From assembly GCA_037893225.1 (NCBI GenBank), contig JAZGUH010000113.1:1798001-1862000 (forward strand): DNA of 64,000 bases, in the 5' to 3' direction. Under the pieces are notes generated by a model, which saw nothing but the letters and a program-made list of their open reading frames with translations, searched no databases and was not told where the DNA came from. The stretch comes from Hippasteria phrygiana. Lineage: Eukaryota; Echinodermata; Asteroidea; Valvatida; Goniasteridae. A program made the translations under genes and the position numbers. Shown piece after piece: positions 11,572 to 20,619 of this stretch (its first letter is position 1; every line of letters begins with the position of its first letter).

Positions 11572-12216
11572 TATTATACAACACCTGAATAAATCCCAGC
11601 CATCCGATTGGTGGATCGTCGATCACGTACATTGAATTATTCGACCCATCACACAACGCGAACCCGCACCGCCCAAAACGTTCTATCACATGGTTCTATC
11701 AAACGGTGCGCGCGCATTGATAGAACCAAAAGAACTTCCCTAATTTCACGGTCACTATGGTGGCGCTACAACATGGCGGCCGAGTTTCCCGAACTGCCGC
11801 AGTTTGTTCTCCTAACAGACGACGAAATATTGGAACTCGTAGGCGATGCTGACGCTCCAAATGCAAAGAGACAAATCAAATATGCAGTGAAACGATTAGA
11901 TATATTTGCAAGCTTTAACTGATTCGGAACTCGACAATTTTTTGTCGCAGTTTTATGCGGGACTGAGAAGGTAAACGGCACGTTGTAACGTTACACCAAG
12001 AAATCCATGCATGCAATCTGTCGGATTTATTCAGGCGTTGTATAAAACAAATAATGAATGTTTCACATTCGTGCAATGGTAAGAATAATTTCATTCGGTG
12101 ACAGATGGAATGTCCCATTCCACTCGGCTTCGCCTCGTGGAATGGAACATTCAATCTGTCACCTCATGAAATTATTCTTACCATCGCACTCATAAACATT
12201 CATTATTTGTATACTA
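11572..12216 (+). mobile_element. Crypton-fragment-carrying TIR element, copy 1
   Basis: The boundaries come from comparison with the second copy at 51801-52533: both begin TATTATACAACACCTGAATA and end GTATACTA, and the sequences outside differ. TTATACAACACCTGAATAAA recurs inverted near 12024-12046, and a long hairpin (about 12040-12216) with GGTAAGAATAATTTCAT in both arms forms the right part. The left part holds the start of a coding region. The element is 645 bp and cannot encode a full recombinase. Confidence 0.75.
11773..12030 (+). pseudogene. Crypton/DUF3504-type N-terminal fragment, copy 1
   Basis: From ATG at 11773 the frame reads MAAEFPELPQFVLLTDDEIL and continues through KRQIKYAVKR to a stop at 11920. 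A frame change then gives LDNFLSQFYAGLRR, and another gives NGTLYTKKSMHAI. This order (KRxxKxAVxxF, FYAGLRR, TLYTKKSMHAIR) is characteristic of the N-terminal region of Crypton-type tyrosine recombinases and the KIAA1958/DUF3504 proteins derived from them. The catalytic domain is absent. The 52 kb copy is better preserved in its first half. It could be a captured exon or the end of a deleted autonomous element. Confidence 0.65.
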
Positions 12217-12309
12217 AAATTATTAAAACCACTATAAGCTTGTTATATCAGCCATGCGAAGCACGCTGATATATTGTGGTCCTTCTGTATCTTCTTTCTC
12301 ACCATGAGC

Positions 12310-13345
12310 TATAAATTGCTATAAATTGCTATAACTGCCAAACCCTTTGGCCAATTTCAACGAAACTTGGCCCTATGGACAACTGACCCAAGCTTGATAT
12401 GTGGTGCACTCTGACCGGGGTTAAAGGTCACCTAGCGGTCACTTGCGGTCATTTTATTGAAATTTACAAAATGCTTCTTTTCCCACAGTCTGCATCCGAT
12501 GAAGGCCAAACTTGGTCAGTCGCATCCCTACACCAAGCCTCATAAAAGTTGTACACAGAATTTGGCTCAAGGTCACCTAGTGGTCACTACCGGTCATTTA
12601 ATGAAAATAAAAAAGCGGCTTCTTCTGCCGCATTCTTCAGCCGATTTTAGCCATATTTGGTCACATGCATCCTTGGCCAAAGCCCCATGTGGGGTGTTAG
12701 TAGATTTGGGTCAAAGGTCACTCAGTGGTCAGTAGCGGTCATTTTCTGGAAAATGTGCAAAATTTGCTCTTTTCCCACATTTTGTCAAACGATTTCAATC
12801 ACACTTGGTCAGTTATAACCTTGTTGCCAGTCCCATATGCGTTGATTGCAGAATTAGATCAAAGGTCACCCTAGTGGTCAGCAGTGGTCATTTTTATGAA
12901 AAACACGGAAAATGTATCTTTTCCAAAATTTTCAATTGATTTAATTTACATATGGTCAGTAACACCTCTGTTGAGAGCACCTGATATGGTGTCTTTGCAG
13001 ATTAAGGTCAAAGGTCAGCCAGTGGTCAGTAGGGTTCATTCTCTGGAATACATGCTAAATTGCACTGTTATCACTTTTTCATTTGATTTCAGCCACAGTT
13101 GAGCCGTTACACCGATGTCGAAAGCTTCTGATCGCGTCATTGCAGATTTATGTCAAAGGTCACCTAGTGGTCAGCAGAGGTCATTTTCTGACAAACATGC
13201 AACATGGTTCTTTTCCCACATTTTTTCAGTCGATTTCGGCAACATTTGGTCAGCTAAACCAGTGTCGATTGCCGAATATGTGAGGGTTTCAAGATTGAGG
13301 GCAAAGTTCGTCTAGTGGTCAGCAATAGTTATTGTCTGGTGACCT
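12310..13345 (-). repeat. degenerate array of the same ~135 bp unit, right arm
   Basis: Repeats of GGTCAAAGGTCACCTAGTGG, TCATTTTCTG and CTTTTCCCACA recur about every 140 bp. They are the reverse complement of the left-arm unit (GGTGACC, AGAAGAAGCAT, TTGGTCCA). The copies are more diverged than in the left arm. Confidence 0.8.
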
Positions 13346-13617
13346 ACGGACAACTGGCTGATATTTGTGCTTCGTGAAGCACAGACATCCTGCTCTAGTT
13401 CAATTCTTGTCCACCACGTCTCTTTCTTTTTTGTATCTTTGAACAGTTAAAAACAACCACGGTTGTCAGACATTTTAAAAAGAATGGCGGCCATCTTGAA
13501 AATAGAAAGTAAAAAGCCCCTCCTCATTCCTTAACAAAAAACCAAAAAAACCGGACGCTAAACATATTTCTTTTTTACTTGGCCTAACTTTTGGACATGA
13601 TCTGGCGATCGTACTAC

Positions 13618-13890
13618 GGTCCAAGGCAAATGGCTGCCATGGACTCTCCATTAATCAAGTATTAATCAAATATGAGGCGGGTGCCTCTCGGAATTGAACG
13701 GAAAATTTCACTTTTCATCTGGATCGTAAGTGAACCTCAGCACCCAGATCCTAATCATGCTAATCCTGGAACTCCACTTGTAAATATTTTGGTAGCCATT
13801 ATAGGGGTGAAATCTGATATGTTTTTGTTGGGTCTTTAGATATAATTATTTGATTAATGGAGAGTTCATGGCAGCCATTTGCCTTGGACC
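13618..13890. repeat. MITE with 41-bp terminal inverted repeats
   Basis: GGTCCAAGGCAAATGGCTGC starts the left arm (13618-13658), and the right arm (13850-13890) is its near-perfect reverse complement over 41 bp. CTAC flanks both ends (13614-13617 and 13891-13894), a possible 4-bp target duplication. The 273 bp element is probably young given how well the arms match. Confidence 0.85.
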
Positions 13891-14140
13891 CTACTATTTG
13901 TACTAGTAGTACTAGTAGTAGTAACACAGCCTATCGCCATCGCCATATCATGTCCAAATGTTTAAAAAGGTGATAAACATGAAAAGTTGCACCCAACAAT
14001 GATGTAAAAATGGTATGGAAGGCTGCAAGCATTCACCTAATATAATTTATTAGATTCATCACAGTTTACCATAAACTACAAACTTTGTTCATTTTTAACA
14101 CTCACCAAATGGACCGTACATCTATACTATAAAGACCCTA

Positions 14141-14272
14141 CGCGCCATCTTGGAATTAGAACCGCGCCATCTTGGAATTAGAACCGCGCCATCTTGGAAT
14201 TAGAACCGCGCCATCTTGGAATTAGAACCGCGCCATCTTGGAATTAGAACCGCGCCATCTTGGAAAAGTGCG
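14141..14272 (+). repeat. 22-bp minisatellite, six copies
   Basis: The unit CGCGCCATCTTGGAATTAGA plus AC repeats without interruption at 14141, 14163, 14185, 14207, 14229 and 14251. The last copy runs on into unrelated sequence. The copies are almost identical, so the expansion is recent. Confidence 0.95.
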
Positions 14273-14374
14273 TCACGATTGGTCGGGTGACTCCGCGTGG
14301 TATCGCCGGTGATCGGGGGCGAGGAGGGTACCAGAGTACTATGCGGATGCTGGATCACGTGATGATGTCTCCCG

Positions 14375-14525
14375 AACGGCCGTGCTGCGACAATGTCTGA
14401 TTGGCTGTTTCCAACGATCCTCCCGATTAGTCAGTGATGCGAGAAACCTCTAGAACTGCCGTGTTCCTGCATGTCCGATTGGCCGTTTCCAACGAGCCTC
14501 CCCATTGGTCGGCCTGACGCGATAT
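14375..14525 (+). repeat. diverged tandem duplication
   Basis: The stretch with GATTGGCTGTTTCCAACGAT (near 14400) is repeated as GATTGGCCGTTTCCAACGAG (near 14472) with similar flanks. It is a two-copy duplication with a period of about 75 bp; no gene is involved. Confidence 0.6.
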
Positions 14526-15289
14526 GATTTCCGCCTTGTCGACTGCGGGTTTGCTCGAAACGGGGTACCAGTTATGGCCGTAGCATATGCGGGGAAAAAA
14601 CACATTTGGGCTAGCAGAATTTTCATGTCAGGCTGTTTTCACGGCAAGACGCTTTCGCCTTTATTGCCAATACGGTGGCCGATAAACAACGTAATTACAA
14701 AATATAAATGTAAATCTTCAAAATCAGTCGTCTTTCTCTCTTTCAAATAGCTTACTGGCGAAAGGCTGGTACTTTCTGCCGATAGTTTCCAATTATTTTT
14801 GTTAGAAAAGCAAAAAAATTATTATATAAAATAGTTAAGTAGACCAAAAAACATTTTAGGCTTACGCACTGTCCGGCCTATGCATATAAGGCGAACGGGG
14901 CGCTGTTCATAAGGCCCAACAAAGTTGTTGTTTCCATCGGACAGGACAAATTGGACAAGAGGGTCGGTCGGTCGGGAATTCTGTTTTCGTATTCACGCTC
15001 ACCCGGGTATCTTTAGGCCTACACATTGAACGAACCCTCTGGTTTAACATTTTTTGAGACATAGAGGCTGAGTTATGTTTTATTGATATGTTTAAAAAGA
15101 AAAAACCCGCCGACCCTGAATCTGTCGATCTGTCGAGGGCAACACAACAATTTTTTGTTGGCCTAATGACCAGAATACCGTACGTGTGCACGACTACTTG
15201 CAATGGACGAATTACTTTTCCCAACGATTTTGTACTTTTATAAAAGTTTCGGAATTATCAAAATATTATCCCCTACAGTATAAAAATAA

Positions 15290-16025
15290 ATCTTGACCTC
15301 AACCCTAAACGCGGCTCTACTGAATCGGTGCAAAAACACAGCCAACCTAATTATTCCGACAAAAAATTTCGATTCTAAAACAAAAAAGTTGAAAATCAGT
15401 CTTAAAGTGTCGGATGCCGTTTTCCAACGATTTCGTACCATTCCAAATGTCCGGGAAAGTCAGTTTATTAAACAAATGGAAAAATATCAACCCCTGACCT
15501 CCAACCTAAAGGCGTTCAGAATAAAACAGTGCAGAACCAGTGGCTCAACTCATTCAAATTAAAGAAGGATTTTCAGTTACAAATCTAAAATCAATCCAGA
15601 AAATAGCAGAATAACGTTTTCTACAATTTTGTACCATTCTAAATGCCCGAGAGTTCATATTTTTCTTAATTCAATTGAAAGACCGACCGCTGACCTCCAA
15701 ACTAAAGGCGCCCTGAAAGAAACGGTGCAGAAACAGTACGTAGTCTAAGTCAAATTAAAGACGGATTTTCGCCTTCGGTTAAAAAAGCTGAAACAAAAAG
15801 CTTAACATTTTGTACCATTCTAAATATCCGAGCAATTATATTTTATTAAACAAATTGAAAGATCAACATTCGACCTCCAACCTAACTGGTGCCCCGAATA
15901 CAACGGTGCAGAAACAGTCAGCCTAATTCAAATTAAAGACAGATTTTCGGGTAACAAAATGAAAATCTGTCATAAAACGGCAGAATTCCATTCCCTCAAA
16001 TTTGTACCATTGGAAGTGCCCTTTT
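15290..16025 (+). repeat. degenerate ~200 bp tandem repeat, 3-4 copies
   Basis: TTGTACCATTCTAAAT, GACCTCCAACCTAA, CGGTGCAGAAACAG and CAAATTAAAGA recur in the same order about every 200 bp. The copies differ by point changes and indels. Open frames through it are repeat artefacts, not genes. Confidence 0.8.
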
Positions 16026-16228
16026 TGACACAATACAGTACCCGTACAACATACTACGTACGCCGCGCCTCCTCCAGGCATAGCGGGTGCCGCGCTAGTC
16101 TTTCTCGCACACATGCAGTGAGTGAAAACAAGATGGCTACCTTGAAAAAGTTTTGACAGCAGTGTTTGAGGTCAAAGGTTGCAATTATCCTCTTTCAATA
16201 ATTATAAAGTTTAAATATACAATTAATA

Positions 16229-16316
16229 TCAGTCTTAAGTCAAAAGTGATCAATCTTAGGCTAAGATTGATTTTATGAAACAGAATTTTACAATTAATTG
16301 TGATTTAAGACTGATT
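16229..16316. repeat. small palindrome
   Basis: ATCAGTCTTAAGTCA near 16228 pairs with GATTTAAGACTGAT near 16302, with an inner palindrome GATCAATCTTAG/CTAAGATTGATT. Its nature is not known. Confidence 0.45.
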
Positions 16317-17651
16317 CTGACTTAAGGTTAGGACAAAAAAAAACTGTTTTTTTCAAAAACAAATGTCTTCAATTTTATCCTAAAACTCAAATTGATTTCG
16401 CTGGTTGATTCGTTCCAATCACGTTTTCATCTTTATTTTGTTATCTGTAATGCACAAACACGACCCTACCTTTTACTCCAGAGTTTGAAAGTTCATATTC
16501 TAGTATCAGTGTGTGACTTAGCACAATAAATATCTCGATGGAAATACACGCGGTACAGAAATACAGACACATGTATAACGCACGAGGCTAAAATGTTATG
16601 AAAAGCGCATTTTGATAAATAAATTTGTGAAAAATTTTTATCTCAACATTTTTCTAATTATATTCTTTAATCACTATATATTTTAATATTTAGTTTGGAA
16701 TGTTTGTGTGTGTATTTACACAAACGATTAAATAATAAATATTCAAACAAAAAAATGCATCAACTGAACGTGTGTATGCATAGGGGAAGTCAAGATGGCG
16801 TCTTTAATACACGCTCAGCATTCATTGCAAACTGGGTGTAAAAGTCTTGTTTGATTGTATGTGGCTACCACATCGAAACTTCGTGTGGTTTTTTGGTCGA
16901 ATGTTGAGCCATCTCAAATATAGCTGAAACACACAAAGGTCGCGTCCACCAAAAAGTGGTCCATAGAGTGACATTGAGCCCCAGGAGACAGTGTCAGCAC
17001 TGGCAGCCTTAGGGCTACGGTATGTGTTGTTCGGATGGAGTGAAGGACCCGGCGGTCATCGCTGAAGAGGCAGCCGTATTACGTATATTAAAGACCAACT
17101 AAAACGCCATTTTTGTTTTGACTTTTTGGACTTATCTGATAGTTTATGCCTCCCCAAAACTAATGTAACAAGTTTCATGAGCCACTTTGACTCGATTCAG
17201 AAAAGGCCGAGGTCAACTGCGTGCCGTATTGCGCGAGTATTGACGTATACGTGTAGAAACATAATGACGTCACTGTATTATACGACAATGTTTTACGTAG
17301 AGTCTGTACGTATCTTTTTGTCTAAGGCTAGTATTACTTGCTGTGCTTTTTGCACATGATTCAGGTGTAACACTACGGTAAACATATTTTAAAGTGTTGA
17401 CATCTTTGTAGGCTTGTTCTTGCTGAAAAGCTAGTTATGATTCATACTTTCCTTTGTTTGCAGTCGGCTTTTATTGGGACCTGCGCGGTGAGTTGTGTGT
17501 GAGCTGATGCTATACTCTAGTCTGGCGACTTTGCTTATGCAGCCCTCTTAAGGACCCGCACCTTCTCAGAACTATACACACAATTTCTGTTATAAGGTAC
17601 CAGACTCAATCGCATGCAGCGCATGCGGTACCGTGCGTGTACAATGCATGT

Positions 17652-18068
17652 TCAGTCAAGCGAGCGTGGACAGGGGAGACGGCCGGGGCTCTGGCTGCTC
17701 GAGCCGGCAACCGCAGGGAACGTCGTCGTGGTCTGGGGCACGTGAGTGCGGGACAGGATTGGAATGCTCGGTGCCTTTAGAGTTGGAATAGCTCCAGCCT
17801 TCAAACGGAATTGTGCCTTCAAACGGAATTGTGCCTTCAAACCCAGCTGAGTTTTCATACTAACACTATCATCAATACAGTCTTTGGCGAAATGTTGTGC
17901 ACATATTTTCGACTATTTCGACAGCCCAAAATCAGATATTGTATTGTCTACAAAGCGGACCCACTGTCGGCTTTGAACTCCATTCAGCACTGGGAATCGC
18001 AGTAAGGTTAGGTCAGGGTTTTTGTCGCTGCTCCTCGTGCAACCCCCAACTACACACGATCGAGGCAT
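17652..18068 (-). pseudogene. THAP-domain protein with one in-frame TAG
   Basis: The start is the ATG at 18068, where the protein begins MPRSCVVGGCTR as THAP proteins do. THAP is a C2CH zinc finger that binds DNA. Seen in order: Cys5 and Cys10, RFP, RQWVRFV (the conserved Trp), then CAQHF giving the third Cys and the His, then GAIPTL matching the domain-ending AVPT motif. A single TAG at 17913-17915 interrupts it between DFGLSK and SKICAQHF. The frame is the same on both sides, so only a nonsense change separates the halves. An 18-bp unit encoding LKAQFR is tandemly repeated near 17798-17845. The frame ends at 17652 with no transposase core. Confidence 0.75.
17798..17845 (+). repeat. 18-bp in-frame tandem repeat in the THAP gene
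   Basis: CCTTCAAACGGAATTGTG is present about 2.6 times. It adds LKAQFR units between the zinc finger and the AVPT-like motif without breaking the frame. Confidence 0.9.
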
Positions 18069-18652
18069 AATGATTATCTCAGAACCATGCTTATACTGAA
18101 ATAATATCAAAATTAGACAAAATAGACGTGAAAACGGAGGAGTTATGTCGACAAAAACTCTTCCAGCAGCATCAACTCCACGTACGTACATGCATAGTGT
18201 TTGGCTGTAGCATCAACCGACTCTACACGTGTACGTCACGGGGTCACGTACATACATTTAACATACATAATGAGCTTTCGCTAAACAGGATAAATGGTTC
18301 AGAATAACAACTCTCGTCTGCAAACTAATATCCATCAGTTAAAAGAGTATTTAAACTGTCGGAAAAGTCCAAAAAGTCCACATTTGTTTTGGCGTTTTAG
18401 TTGCTCTTTAAACTGTTTATCGGCCTAACAACATTTGTGTGTTTGTTTTACTTTGTGTATGGTTTGAAGTTGGACCTCCGGGGAATGTGTAAACAAAAAT
18501 AATATCCGCTGCCCCCCACCCCCCACTCCCCCACCCTCCCCACCCCCCCACTCCCCCCAAAATTTGGTGCAAGAAAGTCACGTGACTAACGCTTTTTCTA
18601 ATTACACGAAAACGAGAAAATTTCAAGAAAACCCTTCCAGTCATGGTGATAT

Positions 18653-19245
18653 CTAATTCGTCACCGTTTTCACGAAGAGACACACATGTCAAAATGACAA
18701 TTTATTTGGATTTCGATTGTTTTTCACTATTTTGCTTTAAGGACATCTCGATAATTGCATTTTGCGTTTTCACGAAGAGACGCAAAGATGCCTGCCCCTT
18801 GAACGCGTACAAATTGTATTGCACGGAAAGGCGTAAAAGTAGGTCAACCGAGATTTTCGTTTTCACGAAGAGACACACATCTTTGTTACATTCTCAGCTG
18901 CGCGCACGTAAACACGTGCGCCCCTTCCATATAATATGGAAAAACACATTGAACAGAAAGGGCCACAATGTAAGAAAACCTGAATGTTCGTATTCACGAA
19001 GGGACACCCATCTTTACTAATTAATTTAGGCTAATTAACCACCATGTTAATTCTAATTACTGGGTTCACGTAAAAATTCACCTCTCATAGAATCATGTGA
19101 ATGTTTCCTTACTGCACAAAGTTGTTGCAAAGTAGTATTTTTTGCAGTTTTAAAATAGGAGAAACTTCTGTTGCGATTATCTCGAAAACGCTTTTTCTTC
19201 AAAATCCACCTGTGTGTCTCTTCGTGAAAACGGTGACGAATTTAG
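18653..19245. repeat. TIR element with repeated terminal motif
   Basis: CTAATTCGTCACCGTTTTCA with CGAAGAGACACAC at 18653-18686 is inverted at 19212-19245. GTTTTCACGAAGAGAC or a close variant recurs at about 18665, 18765, 18859 and 18990, always in the same orientation. No coding region is credible; it is a non-autonomous DNA element with tandem subterminal motifs. Confidence 0.8.
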
Positions 19246-19566
19246 CGCCTAAAATCGCCAACAAATCGCCCAAGAGGCCGGTGTGTACCTTTAAAACAGC
19301 AAAAGTTTGCAATGCCGATGTTGCCCAAGTGTAATCCACATATTTGGAGATGAACTAGAGTATACAAATTATGGTGATAACACCCCAAGTTCCCCCTGAA
19401 CGGGTCCCCTCCCTCAAATTTGTGCCAAACAAGTTCCGAATGCAGGAACTTACCAACACCCGGCCGTCGTCCCAATGTGTTGGGGTGGGGTGACGTGAGG
19501 GCATTGCGATGCTGAAAGCGCACGAACCAGGTGTGGGAAAGAGCTTGGCTGAAGCAGGCATGCAGC

Positions 19567-19981
19567 CTATACAAGGTGGTTAAAAAAAAACGAAAACGGA
19601 ACGGCATATTTCCGCTACCCTGAGACTTAAACAACCTATACCAATGCATGGGTAATTTTTTTTTTAAAGAAAAATGATACCAAGATCTCCCGATTCGGTC
19701 AAGTAGTTTTTGTTGTAGAACCTATTTTGTGAAACAAAGTCGGGGGGTCATTTGGCCCCAAGGTATGCTATCGTCATGCTCTTTTCTACATGGAACAAAT
19801 GGACAAGTGATCCGACTTTGCTTCACAAAATAGGCTCTGGAGCAAAAACTACTGGACCGAATCGAGAGGTCTCGGTATCATTTTTCTTCTAAAAAGATTC
19901 TCCACCATCAGTACAGGTGGTTTGACTCTAAACGTAGTGAAAGTATGCCGTTCCGTTTTTTTTTTTGACCACCCTGTATAG
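19567..19981. repeat. mariner-like MITE (CAGGGTGGTC ends)
   Basis: CTATACAAGGTGGTTAAAAA starts the left arm and the right arm ends TTGACCACCCTGTATAG. The arms are long and imperfect: GAACGGCATA, GATCTCCCGATTCGGTC and CTATTTTGTGAAACAAAGTC all recur inverted. The 415 bp element has no gene. TA stands at both outer ends, as for Tc1/mariner insertion. Confidence 0.8.
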
Positions 19982-20619
19982 GGCATCCCTGCATGGACAC
20001 GCAGACGCCGCCTCGATCCCGTTTAGTTCAGGCAGCTACGACATCCGCTACAAAGTTCTCTCTGACAAGAGTGAAATATGGCCACCGGTCTAAGACGAGG
20101 GGGTGGGGATAGAGGAGGGCATCTGGGTACGCTGTGAAGGACAGGGCTGCTAGCCCTTTCCACACTAGACAAATGTCGGGGTTGACGCGGAGTTGAAAAT
20201 ATGCGACGTTTCACACTTGAAAATGTTCAACCCCGCGCCAAGCCCACATCAACCCCGAGATTTTTCAACCCGGGTTGAAACTCAGTTTCGCCCACAGGGC
20301 TAAAAACGGTCTTGTAAAAAAAGCAGGGTTGGGGTTGCCCCAAGTTGAGAGTCGTGCAAAGGTCATGGCAGGGTGTTGGTAAAAGTCGGAGGTAGCCGGA
20401 GCTAGCCGAAGCTAGCCGGAGGTAGCTTTATACACGATTTATACAACATTTGCAAGCCTTAAAAATGGTTACCTGTTAATAATATTATACTTCCGTGCAT
20501 GCTTTCTACTGACAAAACAATTCCTTTTTATCTGCCATTTCAAAGTTGTCTGATTCCTCCGGGTTTCACCGATTTAATGGTTGTAACTTGCTTGTAAATA
20601 TCGTACGTGCGGCACTGCA

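Larger units (their letters stand above)
11535..12295. repeat. apex inverted repeat of the foldback
   Basis: CACAATATACCAGCCTGCTT (about 11535) pairs with the inverted copy ending GCTGATATATTGTG near 12290. The arms, about 37 bp, enclose the Crypton-carrying element, which therefore inserted into or near the apex of an older palindrome. Confidence 0.7.
10345..13584. mobile_element. 3.2 kb foldback DNA element (Harbinger-like ends)
   Basis: The left end GGCGAATTAAAAAAAACATG with GTTTAGCGTCC (10345-10374) is matched in inverted orientation at about 13552-13584 (GGACGCTAAAC ... TTGGCC). TAA stands on both sides (10342-10344 and 13585-13587), a target duplication expected for PIF/Harbinger elements. 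A second inverted pair, containing TGCTTCACGAAGCAC and ATATCAGCC, lies near 10462-10502 and 13347-13400. Both arms hold tandem arrays of one ~135 bp unit, in opposite orientation. A smaller element sits at the apex. No transposase is present, so it is non-autonomous. Confidence 0.7.
17088..18411. mobile_element. TIR element carrying a THAP-domain gene
   Basis: The left end has TTAAAGACCAACTAAAACGC and ACTTTTTGGACTTATC (17088-17147). The right end, read inverted, has TTAAAGAGCAACTAAAACGC and GACTTTTTGGACTTTTCC (about 18352-18411). The 1.3 kb between contains one recognisable coding region, a THAP domain on the minus strand. P-element and THAP9 transposases start with a THAP domain, so this may be an internally deleted P-type element. 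No RNase H-like transposase core was seen, and no target duplication was found. Confidence 0.65.

Noticed and set aside
20150..20310. Possible MITE with GGCTGCTAGCCC ... GGGCTAAAAACGG
   Set aside because: The internal TCAACCCCG words are suggestive, but the end match is short and irregular.
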